Origin: Bdellovibrio sp. ArHS
GTDB lineage: Bacteria > Bdellovibrionota > Bdellovibrionia > Bdellovibrionales > Bdellovibrionaceae
Direction of reading: 5' to 3'
Length of the DNA: 64,000 nucleotides
Assembly (NCBI RefSeq): GCF_000786105.1
Contig: NZ_JTEV01000007.1
Span: 22,873-86,872 of the forward strand
Below are positions 26,808-35,152 of this stretch, in pieces. Each line of letters starts with the position of its first letter. The stretch's first letter is position 1. The notes below the pieces were generated by a model, which worked only from the letters and a program-made list of their open reading frames with translations, made no database searches and had not been told where the DNA came from. The position numbers and the translations under genes were made by a program.

Positions 26808-27275
26808 ATGAACTCACCTTTGCTGACGCTTTTATGTCTAAGTCTTATTCTTTGTTCCTGCTCGACAAATCAAAAAAACCGCCTGGCAACAACCACTGCG
26901 GGCATCGGCGTCGGTGCCATCATCGGCGCGGCCACGGCGCCTAATGATGAAAGACCTGAACTGCATGCTCTTTATTGGGGTGGAATCCTAGGCGTGGTTT
27001 CGGCCGTCGCTGCGAATTACTATTTTCACGATGAAAAAGATTTGGAAGTCATGCGCTTGGAAAATGAAAAAATGAGGGCCCAACTGGACTTCTTCCAAAA
27101 TGGCCCCGCGACGCTTTTGAAGGACACCAAGGGGGCGGCCGACAAAAAATATTTTCGCACGGGCAAAGCCCGCATCATGCTTTACAAAATCGATCAGTGG
27201 GTGGATGAAGGCCCGAACAAAAAATACCATCGTGATCGGATGATTGAAATCTTGCCTCTGGAAGAAGCGGAATAA
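26808..27275 (+). CDS. Lipoprotein with glycine-zipper-like segment
   Basis: From the ATG at 26808 the signal MNSPLLTLLCLSLILCSC ends in a lipobox; the frame extends 12 codons upstream without signal character. The mature protein has GIGVGAIIGAATAP, a glycine-zipper-like membrane segment, a second hydrophobic stretch (WGGILGVVSAVAANYYF), a coiled-coil region (KDLEVMRLENEKMRAQ) and a basic C terminus. It overlaps the next gene by one base (TAATG), so the two products probably work together. Confidence 0.65.
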   Translation: MNSPLLTLLCLSLILCSCSTNQKNRLATTTAGIGVGAIIGAATAPNDERPELHALYWGGILGVVSAVAANYYFHDEKDLEVMRLENEKMRAQLDFFQNGPATLLKDTKGAADKKYFRTGKARIMLYKIDQWVDEGPNKKYHRDRMIEILPLEEAE

Positions 27276-28195
27276 TGAAGACAAAGGTTCTTTCTGCATT
27301 GCTGCTTTTGACGCTCCTTTGGGGAACGCTTATCACCTATCAGTATTGGCAGCTTAAAAATAATCCGCGGGTGGTCGCCATTGCGCTAGATGCGGGTCGA
27401 AACACGATGGGCCAAACCCAAGCCAATGAGCTCGAAAAACTGACCTTTCTGCGCCAATTTCTAGAACGCTATTACAACTATGATTCGAACAACTTCTGGC
27501 AATCGCAAACCGCGCTCGCCGCACTGATGACACCTCGCCTGGCCGATGGCCGTGTTCGCGAAGTCAATCGTCTGCGCGACAAAATTCAACAAAAGAACCT
27601 TTCCCATTTAAGCCGACTGGTAACCCTGCAAAAAGTTGGCACCGAGAGCTATCAGGCCGTCACCGAACTGCAAATCACCGAAGCCGCCAATAGTAACGAA
27701 GAAACAACCCAAAGTCGGCTCTACATATCGACAAACTTAACCATTCAAACGGCCGAAAGAACGTTGGAAAACCCCTGGGGCCTTTTGGTCTCGGACATGA
27801 AGATCGAAAACTCTTCCACTCAGGCGAAAGCGTTACCGGCACAAATTCGCATTTCTAAAAATGCGCCCACCGTTCTTTTATTTCCCTGTCCTGTAGAGTC
27901 TTTAGAAAACTCTTTTGAAAAAAATCTGAATATTAAAATCACGACTTTGAATGTCAGCGAATTGCAGCTGACACCCCTGGAGGGGGCACCAGAACAAATG
28001 ACTCTTAGTGCGAGTTGCCGAAATGAAGACTTCAAGCTTGACCTTGCCACAGCAAGCACCACTCAGGATCTTTATGTGGCCATCCCCAAAGAGTTGGGAA
28101 ATGCTCGCAAGAAAGTCCCGGCGACAAAATCCAGACCGAAAGATGTCTATGATAAAACCATCGAAAGTGTTTTAGGCATCAAGTTGGAAGACTAA
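27275..28195 (+). CDS. Membrane-anchored periplasmic protein of unknown function
   Basis: One N-terminal membrane segment (residues 4-22) is followed by ~285 residues outside the cytoplasm: a helical first part (YYNYDSNNFWQSQTALAALMTPRL) and a strand-rich second part with one Cys pair (FPCPVESL, SASCRNED). The topology recalls TraE/VirB8-type anchored proteins of secretion systems, but no motif secures this. It is coupled to the glycine-zipper lipoprotein and overlaps the convergent histidine kinase gene by 4 bases. Confidence 0.6.
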   Translation: MKTKVLSALLLLTLLWGTLITYQYWQLKNNPRVVAIALDAGRNTMGQTQANELEKLTFLRQFLERYYNYDSNNFWQSQTALAALMTPRLADGRVREVNRLRDKIQQKNLSHLSRLVTLQKVGTESYQAVTELQITEAANSNEETTQSRLYISTNLTIQTAERTLENPWGLLVSDMKIENSSTQAKALPAQIRISKNAPTVLLFPCPVESLENSFEKNLNIKITTLNVSELQLTPLEGAPEQMTLSASCRNEDFKLDLATASTTQDLYVAIPKELGNARKKVPATKSRPKDVYDKTIESVLGIKLED

Positions 28196-29361
28196 GAAAT
28201 CTGCGACTGAGATTCACTCCGCTTCGGAAATAGCAGGATCACCTGCGTTCCCACGCCAGGACGTGATCGTAACTGCAAATCACCGCCGATTGATGTCAGA
28301 GTTTTACGAGCATCAAAAAGACCCAGGCCATGACCATTTTCCTTGCCATAACTAACACCCTCTTGCATCAGGCTGGGAAGAATCTCTTCGGGAATACCCG
28401 CCCCGTTGTCCATGATTTGCAACAACCAGTGTTCGTCCCGCTCTAATAAAGTCATATGGATGGCTGCTTCGGACGCCGGCAAGGCTTCTAAAGAATTATT
28501 CAAGAGATTGCTCAAAATGCGCTGCACTTTCACGGATTCCAGGCTTATGCCGATTTTGGAACTGCTGACGTGCTTGTGCAGAGTGAACTCAACATCAGGA
28601 TGGGAAAACCGATATTCCTTTAACAGGGTTTCGGCGATGCGTGACAGGTCCTCGCCTGGAAAACTGTGGGCCGTACCACTTTCCACCGTTTTTCCACGAT
28701 TCAACAGATCGTCGGCGATACCCCGAATGCGACTGACCGATAGATTTAAAAGTTCTTTCTTTTCCGCACTCATTTCATGGGACAACTGACTGAGGGTTGT
28801 TAGGGCCGTTAAAGGACCGCGAATATCGTGAGCGACCTGACGTGAGATCGCGGCAATCTCCTTATTCAGGGACAGCTCTGCTTCCAGCTTTTGTTCATGG
28901 ATTCGATTGATCAGTTCACGACGAAGGGCAAAGCCTAAGAAAAACAAAACCAAAAGAAGTCCCACTAGGAATACTGGTGAAACCAAACTGCGCTTTGCCA
29001 ACTCGACAACCTGAAAACAAACTCGGATGGTGCCTGCGGGCAATGAATTATAAGTGATCGGCAGGTCGGAAGACAAAAGACATTTTAAAGTCTCGGGATT
29101 CTGCACATCTGTTTCACCGACGGCGGTATGCACTTCTTTAAGCTGTTTAAGAATTTTGTTCTGCAAACTAGAGTCGTCCCGAAAGATCTTCGCGCGGGCG
29201 ATATCATCTTCCCAAATGCCGACATAACGTTGCACCGAAGACTTCGCTGTAGAGACTTCGTAAGCAAAACTTAACGCCGCGACAGTCAGGCTTATGCCCA
29301 GAAAAAGCCAGATCCACAGAAAGGGGCGGCTGACAGTTGTTGAAGAGGTCGTTTTGCTCAT
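28192..29361 (-). CDS. Sensor histidine kinase
   Basis: Two membrane segments (about 13-33 and 131-151) bracket a periplasmic sensor part with two Cys. The cytoplasmic part has the H-box VAHDIRGPL (phospho-accepting His), N-box LSNLLNNSLEAL, G1 DNGAGIPEE and G2 GHGLGLFDARKTL. It lacks an obvious HAMP domain. No response regulator gene is adjacent, so it is an orphan kinase whose signal and partner are unknown. Confidence 0.93.
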   Translation of the reverse strand: MSKTTSSTTVSRPFLWIWLFLGISLTVAALSFAYEVSTAKSSVQRYVGIWEDDIARAKIFRDDSSLQNKILKQLKEVHTAVGETDVQNPETLKCLLSSDLPITYNSLPAGTIRVCFQVVELAKRSLVSPVFLVGLLLVLFFLGFALRRELINRIHEQKLEAELSLNKEIAAISRQVAHDIRGPLTALTTLSQLSHEMSAEKKELLNLSVSRIRGIADDLLNRGKTVESGTAHSFPGEDLSRIAETLLKEYRFSHPDVEFTLHKHVSSSKIGISLESVKVQRILSNLLNNSLEALPASEAAIHMTLLERDEHWLLQIMDNGAGIPEEILPSLMQEGVSYGKENGHGLGLFDARKTLTSIGGDLQLRSRPGVGTQVILLFPKRSESQSQIS

Positions 29362-29731
29362 ACCCGAGATAGAAGCAAATTTAAATCCGGCGTCCTTTCT
29401 ACGAGAAGCCCTACCGGCCGTCTAAGACTTAGACAGATGCCAAGAACCGACTGACAGCACAAGAAAGCCTCTGTCGCTATTACAGAGACAACCCGATGGC
29501 GCGTCGTCTTTTGGGACAGGTGGGACATGACGCCCAAACAGGAATTAAGAGCCTTGCAAACTCTGAAGCAAAGAAAAAGCAGTCAAATTCCCCCCCTTTG
29601 TGACCATGCAGGTCGCCCAATGTAAAGTCTGATGTCGAAAGACGGCTCAGATCGTTTTAACGAGGGGCTACGTCGCGGCATACCTGTCGCAAAGCTACTC
29701 CGAGTGAAACCAAAACAGAAGGACTCTAGTC
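29362..29731 (+). other. 370-base intergenic region with a hairpin-rich leader
   Basis: It lies between divergent genes. From about 29601 to 29695 hairpins follow in series: GACC/GGTC, TCTGA...TCAGA closing a GTC-GAAA-GAC hairpin with a GNRA loop, CGTTTTAACG, and GCGGCA-TACC-TGTCGC. These lie upstream of the gene at 29732. The remaining part shows nothing clear. Confidence 0.4.
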
Positions 29732-30268
29732 ATGAAAAAGTTTTCTTTAAAAAATACGCTTTTGTTGCCAGCACTTCTTTTGTCCTCTTTCCCCGCTTTC
29801 GCGGCGACAACCATTGAAGGACATATTGGCTATTATGAAAAAGACCGCCTCAAACAGGTCTATGACTCTCGCCTCTCTGTCAGTTTAAGCAACCCCCAAG
29901 AGGGCGTTTATCGCAGCGAAAAAAGCGAAAATGACGACCCTCTGTACTTTGCCGTGACCATCGACCTTCAAGGCTTGCCTTCTGATTTCAGCCAATTCAG
30001 CTCTCAGGAAGTCGACATTCATCAGGCGCGCTTGTTTTCAACGATAAATAGCCACGCGCAAAATGGTGGAGCGCTTTATTCAGTGATAGAACTTGAAAGC
30101 TCTCAAGATGGAATAAACTGCAAATTTACCTTTGGCACTCCATCCAGTATTTCAGCCTTTGTCTTAGCCCCCGATCTGAAAGGATTCGCCTGTTATAAAA
30201 AGAACTTTTTCAACGGATACTTCGGTGGGGCCCGTGAGAAATTTCGCGTTGAATTCAGGACACCGTAA
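29732..30268 (+). CDS. Exported protein of unknown function
   Basis: AGAAGGA precedes the start. The Sec signal peptide MKKFSLKNTLLLPALLLSSFPAFA is followed by ~154 residues that are probably beta-rich, with two Cys near the C terminus (INCKFTFG, GFACYKKN). No family is recognised. A structured leader lies upstream, and the gene at 30299, also for an exported protein, follows after 30 bases, suggesting an operon. Confidence 0.65.
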   Translation: MKKFSLKNTLLLPALLLSSFPAFAATTIEGHIGYYEKDRLKQVYDSRLSVSLSNPQEGVYRSEKSENDDPLYFAVTIDLQGLPSDFSQFSSQEVDIHQARLFSTINSHAQNGGALYSVIELESSQDGINCKFTFGTPSSISAFVLAPDLKGFACYKKNFFNGYFGGAREKFRVEFRTP

Positions 30269-30298
30269 ACATCCCTAAAACAAAGAATGGAGAAATAA

Positions 30299-30733
30299 AT
30301 GAAAAATTTAATCCTGGCCTTTATAGTTCTGTCGTCTTTAAACGCCCGCGCCTTGGAATCAAAAGTGGTGGCTTGCGAGGATTTCGGAGTCGCACTGAAC
30401 AACGTCCACGACATGAAACGCCTGAATCAGGGAGACATCAAAATTTTTGAAGTCGACATGATAGAACCTGCCGCAGCCCCTGTGGGGGTGGCGATCACGA
30501 TCTCAAGAGGTGATGAGTTTTCCTCTATGGAAAGCTTCTGCCGCTATGTCCCCGGCCTTGTCGACGTGGATCTGGCCAGTCTTCAAGTTACTCAGGATGA
30601 AGAAAATTATTCTCTCGTTCTGAATGTGCGCCAAACAAACGCCAACGACGAAGTTTCCGCCAAAAAGTTGACTTTAGCCGTTAACAAAAAAGCGAACTCG
30701 ACGGCAGAACTTGTCAAAGCGAATCTGGAGTAA
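30299..30733 (+). CDS. Small exported protein of unknown function
   Basis: GGAG lies ahead of the start. A short signal peptide (MKNLILAFIVLSSLNARA) is followed by ~126 residues with two Cys (VVACEDFG, SFCRYVPG) and alternating strands. It is likely periplasmic and co-transcribed with the gene at 29732. No family is recognised. A GC-rich hairpin without a clear T-run (about 30751-30774) separates it from the convergent XRE-TPR gene. Confidence 0.6.
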   Translation: MKNLILAFIVLSSLNARALESKVVACEDFGVALNNVHDMKRLNQGDIKIFEVDMIEPAAAPVGVAITISRGDEFSSMESFCRYVPGLVDVDLASLQVTQDEENYSLVLNVRQTNANDEVSAKKLTLAVNKKANSTAELVKANLE

Positions 30734-30778
30734 TCCTGAAGTTTAAAACAAGCGGGGCCCTTTGGGGTCTCGCTGGCC

Positions 30779-32056
30779 CTAAAGATCCATCTCCTCCAGA
30801 ACGTCTTCAAAATCCAGTCCCCATCCCATTTGCAACACTTTTTCTGCCGCCTGTCGCTGTCGACTGTCAACGTCCCACGTCTGCAAAAGAGCACTCTCAA
30901 AAGAACTTCGGTAAGGCACGAGGCCCTTTGAAATCTTCGACAACAATAAATAGTCGAGCTTGGCAAGGGCCTGAACAGCTCTGACACTTCGACTGAAAGT
31001 GATTCTTTTAAAGACATTCTCTCGGGCGGCCCCAAAGTCTTTCATCTTCAGATGCCAGAAGAACAGAACTCGAAGATTGAATACGTCCAGATCCTTTTCC
31101 GATACATATTTCTCTGCCGCCTGGGCCGACCTCAAGTGCTGAAAAGATTCCGTATAATTTTTTTTGAAAAAATAAATCAAAGAAAGCTGAAAATGCGCAT
31201 TGATCTTACCGCGAAAGTATCCGCATCTTTCCGACAACTTCTGACTGCGCAGGGAATATTTCAATGCAGAGCCATAATCCTTTAAAAGCCTAAAAACTTC
31301 GGCGAGATCCTTGTAACGCCGGGCCTGACTGATCCAATCGACAGCCTCTTTACGAAACTCTAACTTCAGAGCTTCTTTTAAAAGTTCTACCGCCTCAGAA
31401 AACCGATTCCCTTGTACGAAAAGAAGAGCTCTGTGATGCAGAAGTTCCGGCTTTTTATCCGCCAAATCGAAAACTGAAATCAGATTTTCTGCTTCCACAC
31501 TTTTCTTCATAGCCTCTTCAAAATGGCCAAGCAGGTTGTCAACCTGGGTCCAGGTATTCAAACAATCCACCTGGCCCGAATAGTTTTTGATCGCGCGGTA
31601 GATGGACTGCGCCTCATTCAAAGAAGTTGTGGCTGATCGCGACCGCATAAATCGCAGTGCAACGACGCCTTTTTGTAATAACACATCCGCCCTTTGCTCG
31701 GAAGGCAGCATGTTCAACGAGAAGGATCGCAGCAACTTCACATACAAATCCATTTTATCGGCAACACTGAAAACTTGCACACAGCGATCACTCAACAAAA
31801 TGTCGACGGATTCATTTCGACAGGAAATAGAAATCGGAGGACCTTCCCTTAAGAAGTCTTTCTTTTCCATTTTTAAAATGGCAGCTATCTGGTCGGCGCT
31901 TTCAATGCGTATACGCCGAACCCTTCCATTCAGCCAGCGCTGGACAGTTTTGGGAGCCACTGCCAACGCCAAGGCCAATGACTGCGCAGACAGATTTCTG
32001 GACTCCATCGCCGTCCTAAACCTATAAGCATCGATGAAAACATATAAAGGAGTCAT
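30779..32056 (-). CDS. XRE-type HTH regulator with C-terminal TPR repeats
   Basis: The N-terminal part contains a helix-turn-helix, LSAQSLALALAVAPKTVQRWLNG, followed by ADQIAAIL as in XRE/Cro proteins. The remaining ~340 residues are helix pairs of TPR type (for example FSEAVELLKEALKLEF and YGSALKYSLRSQKLSERCGYF). This layout is shared with RRNPP-type, peptide-responsive regulators, but no peptide gene is seen nearby and the HTH is divergent. The frame starts at 32083 (TTG); the ATG at 32056 is preferred. Confidence 0.75.
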   Translation of the reverse strand: MTPLYVFIDAYRFRTAMESRNLSAQSLALALAVAPKTVQRWLNGRVRRIRIESADQIAAILKMEKKDFLREGPPISISCRNESVDILLSDRCVQVFSVADKMDLYVKLLRSFSLNMLPSEQRADVLLQKGVVALRFMRSRSATTSLNEAQSIYRAIKNYSGQVDCLNTWTQVDNLLGHFEEAMKKSVEAENLISVFDLADKKPELLHHRALLFVQGNRFSEAVELLKEALKLEFRKEAVDWISQARRYKDLAEVFRLLKDYGSALKYSLRSQKLSERCGYFRGKINAHFQLSLIYFFKKNYTESFQHLRSAQAAEKYVSEKDLDVFNLRVLFFWHLKMKDFGAARENVFKRITFSRSVRAVQALAKLDYLLLSKISKGLVPYRSSFESALLQTWDVDSRQRQAAEKVLQMGWGLDFEDVLEEMDL

Positions 32057-32243
32057 AAACGAACACCCACGAGCGTCGTTCAAAACGGAGCTTCTAGAAA
32101 AGGTCGGCCGTCATTTTCAAAGGAAGAATTTGGATTTATTCCGCAGGAAATTTTCCCGAACTCATTTCTTTTGTCTGTCATGAATCCAGGATTCCAAAAG
32201 ATATCTGTAATTCAAAGGAAGAACATTAAAAACAGTCCCAATA

Positions 32244-32274
32244 TATGCTCCCACGCCTCGAAGCCGGGAGCATA
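32244..32274 (-). terminator. Probable terminator of the exported-protein gene
   Basis: TATGCTCCC (32244-32252) and GGGAGCATA (32266-32274) pair perfectly 14-44 bases after the minus-strand stop codon. The T-run on the minus strand is weak and delayed (about 32228-32233), so termination may be partial. Confidence 0.4.
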
Positions 32275-32287
32275 GGGATGCCCTTTT

Positions 32288-32848
32288 TCACGGACATTCC
32301 GCCTCAATCCATTCAATCAGCCGACTGTCTTGTTCCGCAAAACATCCGCCAGGACTGGTGATTCCAGAATCCAAACAACTAAATCGATCATGAATATACC
32401 CCTGGTCCGTCTTGCCTTCCACTGTCGAATCATGTCCCAGTTTCTCATCTGTGAAAACAGCATTTCCATTTGCCAGACTTATCAGAAAACTTACTTCCGT
32501 CCGGATACTCCACGCTTCTCTTCCATAACACTCGGTTCCGTCGGCCCGAATGATGTGCATACGCTCGCACCTTTCTGATATTTTCTTTATGTTCGTCGTT
32601 GGAATCGCCAAAAGAAGATCCTGCGAAGAAGTCTCGTTGGAATATCCAGGTTTGATCGCAATATCGCCACTGTAGTGATTCTTTCTTCCACCACGTTCAT
32701 AATAAATATCGATATGTCCATCCAGCCCCGCCGCTACCGCGGTCAGAACCACGGAACCTGACGAAGTTTTACAAATATAGCTGGAACCACCCGCAAAGGA
32801 TGAAGATGAAACAAACAACGCAAATGCACAGAGCAAATAGCGCTTCAT
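32288..32848 (-). CDS. Exported protein of unknown function
   Basis: The ATG at 32848 follows AAAGGAGG and gives a signal peptide MKRYLLCAFALFVSSSSFA. The frame runs 10 codons farther upstream. The mature ~168 residues contain six Cys (for example YICKTSSG, SERCERMH, FSCLDSG, GGCFAEQ), pointing to an oxidised periplasmic or surface protein. No family is recognised. Confidence 0.65.
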   Translation of the reverse strand: MKRYLLCAFALFVSSSSFAGGSSYICKTSSGSVVLTAVAAGLDGHIDIYYERGGRKNHYSGDIAIKPGYSNETSSQDLLLAIPTTNIKKISERCERMHIIRADGTECYGREAWSIRTEVSFLISLANGNAVFTDEKLGHDSTVEGKTDQGYIHDRFSCLDSGITSPGGCFAEQDSRLIEWIEAECP

Positions 32849-32952
32849 AAAAGCCTCCTTTAGGATGTGGTAGCACACCCTTCTGGAAACATGCAGTTAG
32901 GAGTTGGCAATCCATCAGCGGCAGATCGCCGCCAGAATTTATGAAAGACGCA

Positions 32953-33852
32953 CTAATGCATGGACTCTTTGTGCATTCGATTTTTGATGTCTTCGATTTC
33001 AGGGACAGAAACTTTGTAAGGCTTGCCGCAGATCTGGCAAGTCACATCCGCCTCTTCATTCTTGTTGATCATATCTTGAAGTTCTTCTTCACCCAAGGTT
33101 TCCAAAGCGCGAATCACACGGTCCTTGGTGCAGGGACAGAAGTATTCTAGCGTTTTGTCATGCTCAAGTTCTTCAAAAGGAATTCCGTCCATAAAAGGAG
33201 CGACCAATTGTTCTGGCGTCGCGCCTTCCATCAACATTTTTGAAATGTTAGGCTTTTTGTCTTCGTAGTTCTGTTGAATTTTTTCAACGACAGATTCTTC
33301 CACACCCGGCATGACTTCAATCAAGACTCCACCGGCCGCCTGCACCTTGCCAAAAGTGTCCAGATAAACACCTAAAGAAACCAAAGAACGGATTTGATGG
33401 GATTGATGAAGATAGTGAGCAATGTCTTGGCCGATCTCGCCACTGACAAGTTCGACCGTGCCGTGGAAAGGTTGCTTTTGAAAAGGTTGGTGACGAGCCA
33501 CGCTTAAAGTCCCATTCCCGATCGCCTCTTTCAGGCTTAAACCCTGCTCATAATTGGGCGGCTGGTATTGAGGGTTCGGCGTGTAACCGCGCACATGCCC
33601 GTCGTAAGACGCCTCTGCATAAACGCTTTGCAGAGCTCCATTGCCCCGGAACAACAGTCCCACCATTTGACCGTCTTTCAGTTGCGACGCCATTAAAATC
33701 GCGCCCACCATGCTGCGGCCCACCGCTACGGTCGCCAAAGGATAGGTTTGTTGCAGGTCTTGCATGTGCTTTACAACTTCGGTCGCGTTCACTGCGGCAA
33801 TACGCACAGTCAAATCTTTGGAAACAAAACGATGAACACGCTCTTTACTCAT
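32953..33852 (-). CDS. hslO: Redox-activated chaperone Hsp33
   Basis: Hsp33 is a cytoplasmic holdase switched on by oxidants when its zinc-bound cysteines form disulfides. The ~300 residues include the conserved core (VGRSMVGAILMASQLKDGQMVGLLFRGNG) and the redox switch CPC at 239-241 and CQIC at 272-275. The ATG at 33852 is preceded by GGGAG. The frame extends 5 codons upstream without support. It fits the window's other stress and quality-control genes. Confidence 0.96.
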   Translation of the reverse strand: MSKERVHRFVSKDLTVRIAAVNATEVVKHMQDLQQTYPLATVAVGRSMVGAILMASQLKDGQMVGLLFRGNGALQSVYAEASYDGHVRGYTPNPQYQPPNYEQGLSLKEAIGNGTLSVARHQPFQKQPFHGTVELVSGEIGQDIAHYLHQSHQIRSLVSLGVYLDTFGKVQAAGGVLIEVMPGVEESVVEKIQQNYEDKKPNISKMLMEGATPEQLVAPFMDGIPFEELEHDKTLEYFCPCTKDRVIRALETLGEEELQDMINKNEEADVTCQICGKPYKVSVPEIEDIKNRMHKESMH

Positions 33853-33936
33853 GACAAACTCCCGCACCTTGTGAAAAACTAGTACGCAAAGTAGCAGGGC
33901 CCCCCACTAATTTCAAGTACAAGAGAGCGCACCCCG

Positions 33937-34428
33937 ATGAAGATCTACCTCTTTAGACACGCACAAAAAGCCATGGATTTCTCTGGTGATCCTGATTTGA
34001 CGGCAGAGGGTCATGCCCAGGCGTCAAAACTTCTCGACAAGGTGCTCAAAAAAGAACTGCCTACGCCGACGGAGCTGTGGGTTTCACCTAAAAAGCGCAC
34101 CCACAGTACGTTCCGCCCCCTGGCACAGCACTTCAATTTACCTTTGCAAAACACGAATGAACTTTTAGAACAGCAGGCTGAAGAAAATCTATCAGAGTTT
34201 CGCTCACGCATTGAAAAGCTGTTTGAGCGCGCGGCTGAAAATAAAAAAGCGGTGGTTTTTCTGTGTTCACATTATGACCTTGTCGTCGAAGCTCTGAACG
34301 TGGTTCCCAGTGATAAGGATTTTTCGGATTCGGAATATGCACACTGGAGCCCCTGTCAATACGCGGGCTTTGAAGTGCTGAATAACGGCGTTTATGAGTT
34401 TATTGAATTTAAGAGGGTGCATTTATGA
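33937..34428 (+). CDS. Histidine phosphatase family protein (SixA-like)
   Basis: LFRHAQKA at residues 4-11 is the RHG/RHA phosphohistidine motif, and CSHYDLVVEA near 110 supplies the second catalytic His. At 163 residues it is the size of SixA-type phosphohistidine phosphatases rather than glycolytic mutases. Substrate unknown. The stop overlaps the start of the FAH-family gene by 4 bases, so the two are translationally coupled. Confidence 0.85.
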   Translation: MKIYLFRHAQKAMDFSGDPDLTAEGHAQASKLLDKVLKKELPTPTELWVSPKKRTHSTFRPLAQHFNLPLQNTNELLEQQAEENLSEFRSRIEKLFERAAENKKAVVFLCSHYDLVVEALNVVPSDKDFSDSEYAHWSPCQYAGFEVLNNGVYEFIEFKRVHL

Positions 34429-35012
34429 TTCAAAATATTTGGGCTGTGGGTCGCAACTATGCCGAGCATGCAAAAGAATTAGGGAATGCCGTTCCCACCG
34501 AACCTCTGGTTTTTCTAAAAGCCGGCAGCTGCGCCACTCTGGCCGCAAAAGAACTGCACTTGCCTTCCTGGAAAAATGAATTGCACTATGAAACGGAATT
34601 GGCTTTGCAATTTGACGACAACTTGCAAATTGATGCCGCCTGTATCGCCCTGGATCTGACCGATCGCGAAAAGCAAAATCAGTTAAAAGCGCAAGGACAA
34701 CCCTGGACGCTGGCAAAAAGTTTCAAAGGGGCGTGCCCGCTTTCCGAGTTTTTTCCCGTTGCCGATCTCGAAGAGCTGAAAAACTTGGATATTATTTTGA
34801 AAGTGAATGGCGAACTTCGCCAAAAAGGCAACACCTCGCAAATGATCTTCGGCTTTGGCGAACTCCTGCAGTTTGTGCGCACCCACTTCCCCGTGATGCC
34901 CGGGGATTTACTTCTTACAGGGACGCCCCCAGGCGTGGGCGCCTTTAAAAAAGGTGATCTTTTAGAGGCCGAGATCTCTGGCAAGGCCAAACACTCGTGG
35001 AAAGTGGTTTAA
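34425..35012 (+). CDS. Fumarylacetoacetate hydrolase family protein
   Basis: This member of the FAH superfamily (FAHD1-like acylpyruvase or oxaloacetate decarboxylase, or catabolic isomerases) shows GRNYAEHAKELGN, PLVFLKAGSC, HYETELAL with the metal-binding Glu residues, ALDLTDRE and the C-terminal PGDLLLTGTPPGVG. The 195 residues match the short FAHD1-like branch. The exact substrate cannot be told from sequence. Confidence 0.87.
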   Translation: MIQNIWAVGRNYAEHAKELGNAVPTEPLVFLKAGSCATLAAKELHLPSWKNELHYETELALQFDDNLQIDAACIALDLTDREKQNQLKAQGQPWTLAKSFKGACPLSEFFPVADLEELKNLDIILKVNGELRQKGNTSQMIFGFGELLQFVRTHFPVMPGDLLLTGTPPGVGAFKKGDLLEAEISGKAKHSWKVV

Positions 35013-35024
35013 TTCGCTATAAAT

Positions 35025-35055
35025 CCAAGGTGTCTTTCATTCTATGACGCCTTGG
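35025..35055 (+). terminator. Hairpin after the FAH-family gene
   Basis: CCAAGGTGTC (35025-35034) and GACGCCTTGG (35046-35055) form a 10-base stem with one G-U pair, 13 bases after the stop codon. No T-run follows, so it may protect the 3' end or act with Rho. Confidence 0.35.
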
Positions 35056-35152
35056 TCCAGCCCGTCTAAAACCTCCCGCCTTTGTTCCTGCAAACTACTT
35101 GAGTTTTTACTTCCATAGAGAGAATATGCGGCCCTCTCATTGAGGTAAAAAT

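Noticed and set aside
29625..29695. c-di-GMP-I (GEMM) riboswitch
   Set aside because: A GAAA hairpin and a CGCAAAGC word are present, but they are separated by about 40 bases, and the conserved GGGCAAACC strand is absent, so the fold cannot form.
32904..32918. Plus-strand GG-N10-GC element (TGGCAATCCATCAGC)
   Set aside because: No plus-strand gene follows and the -12 half is poor; chance match.
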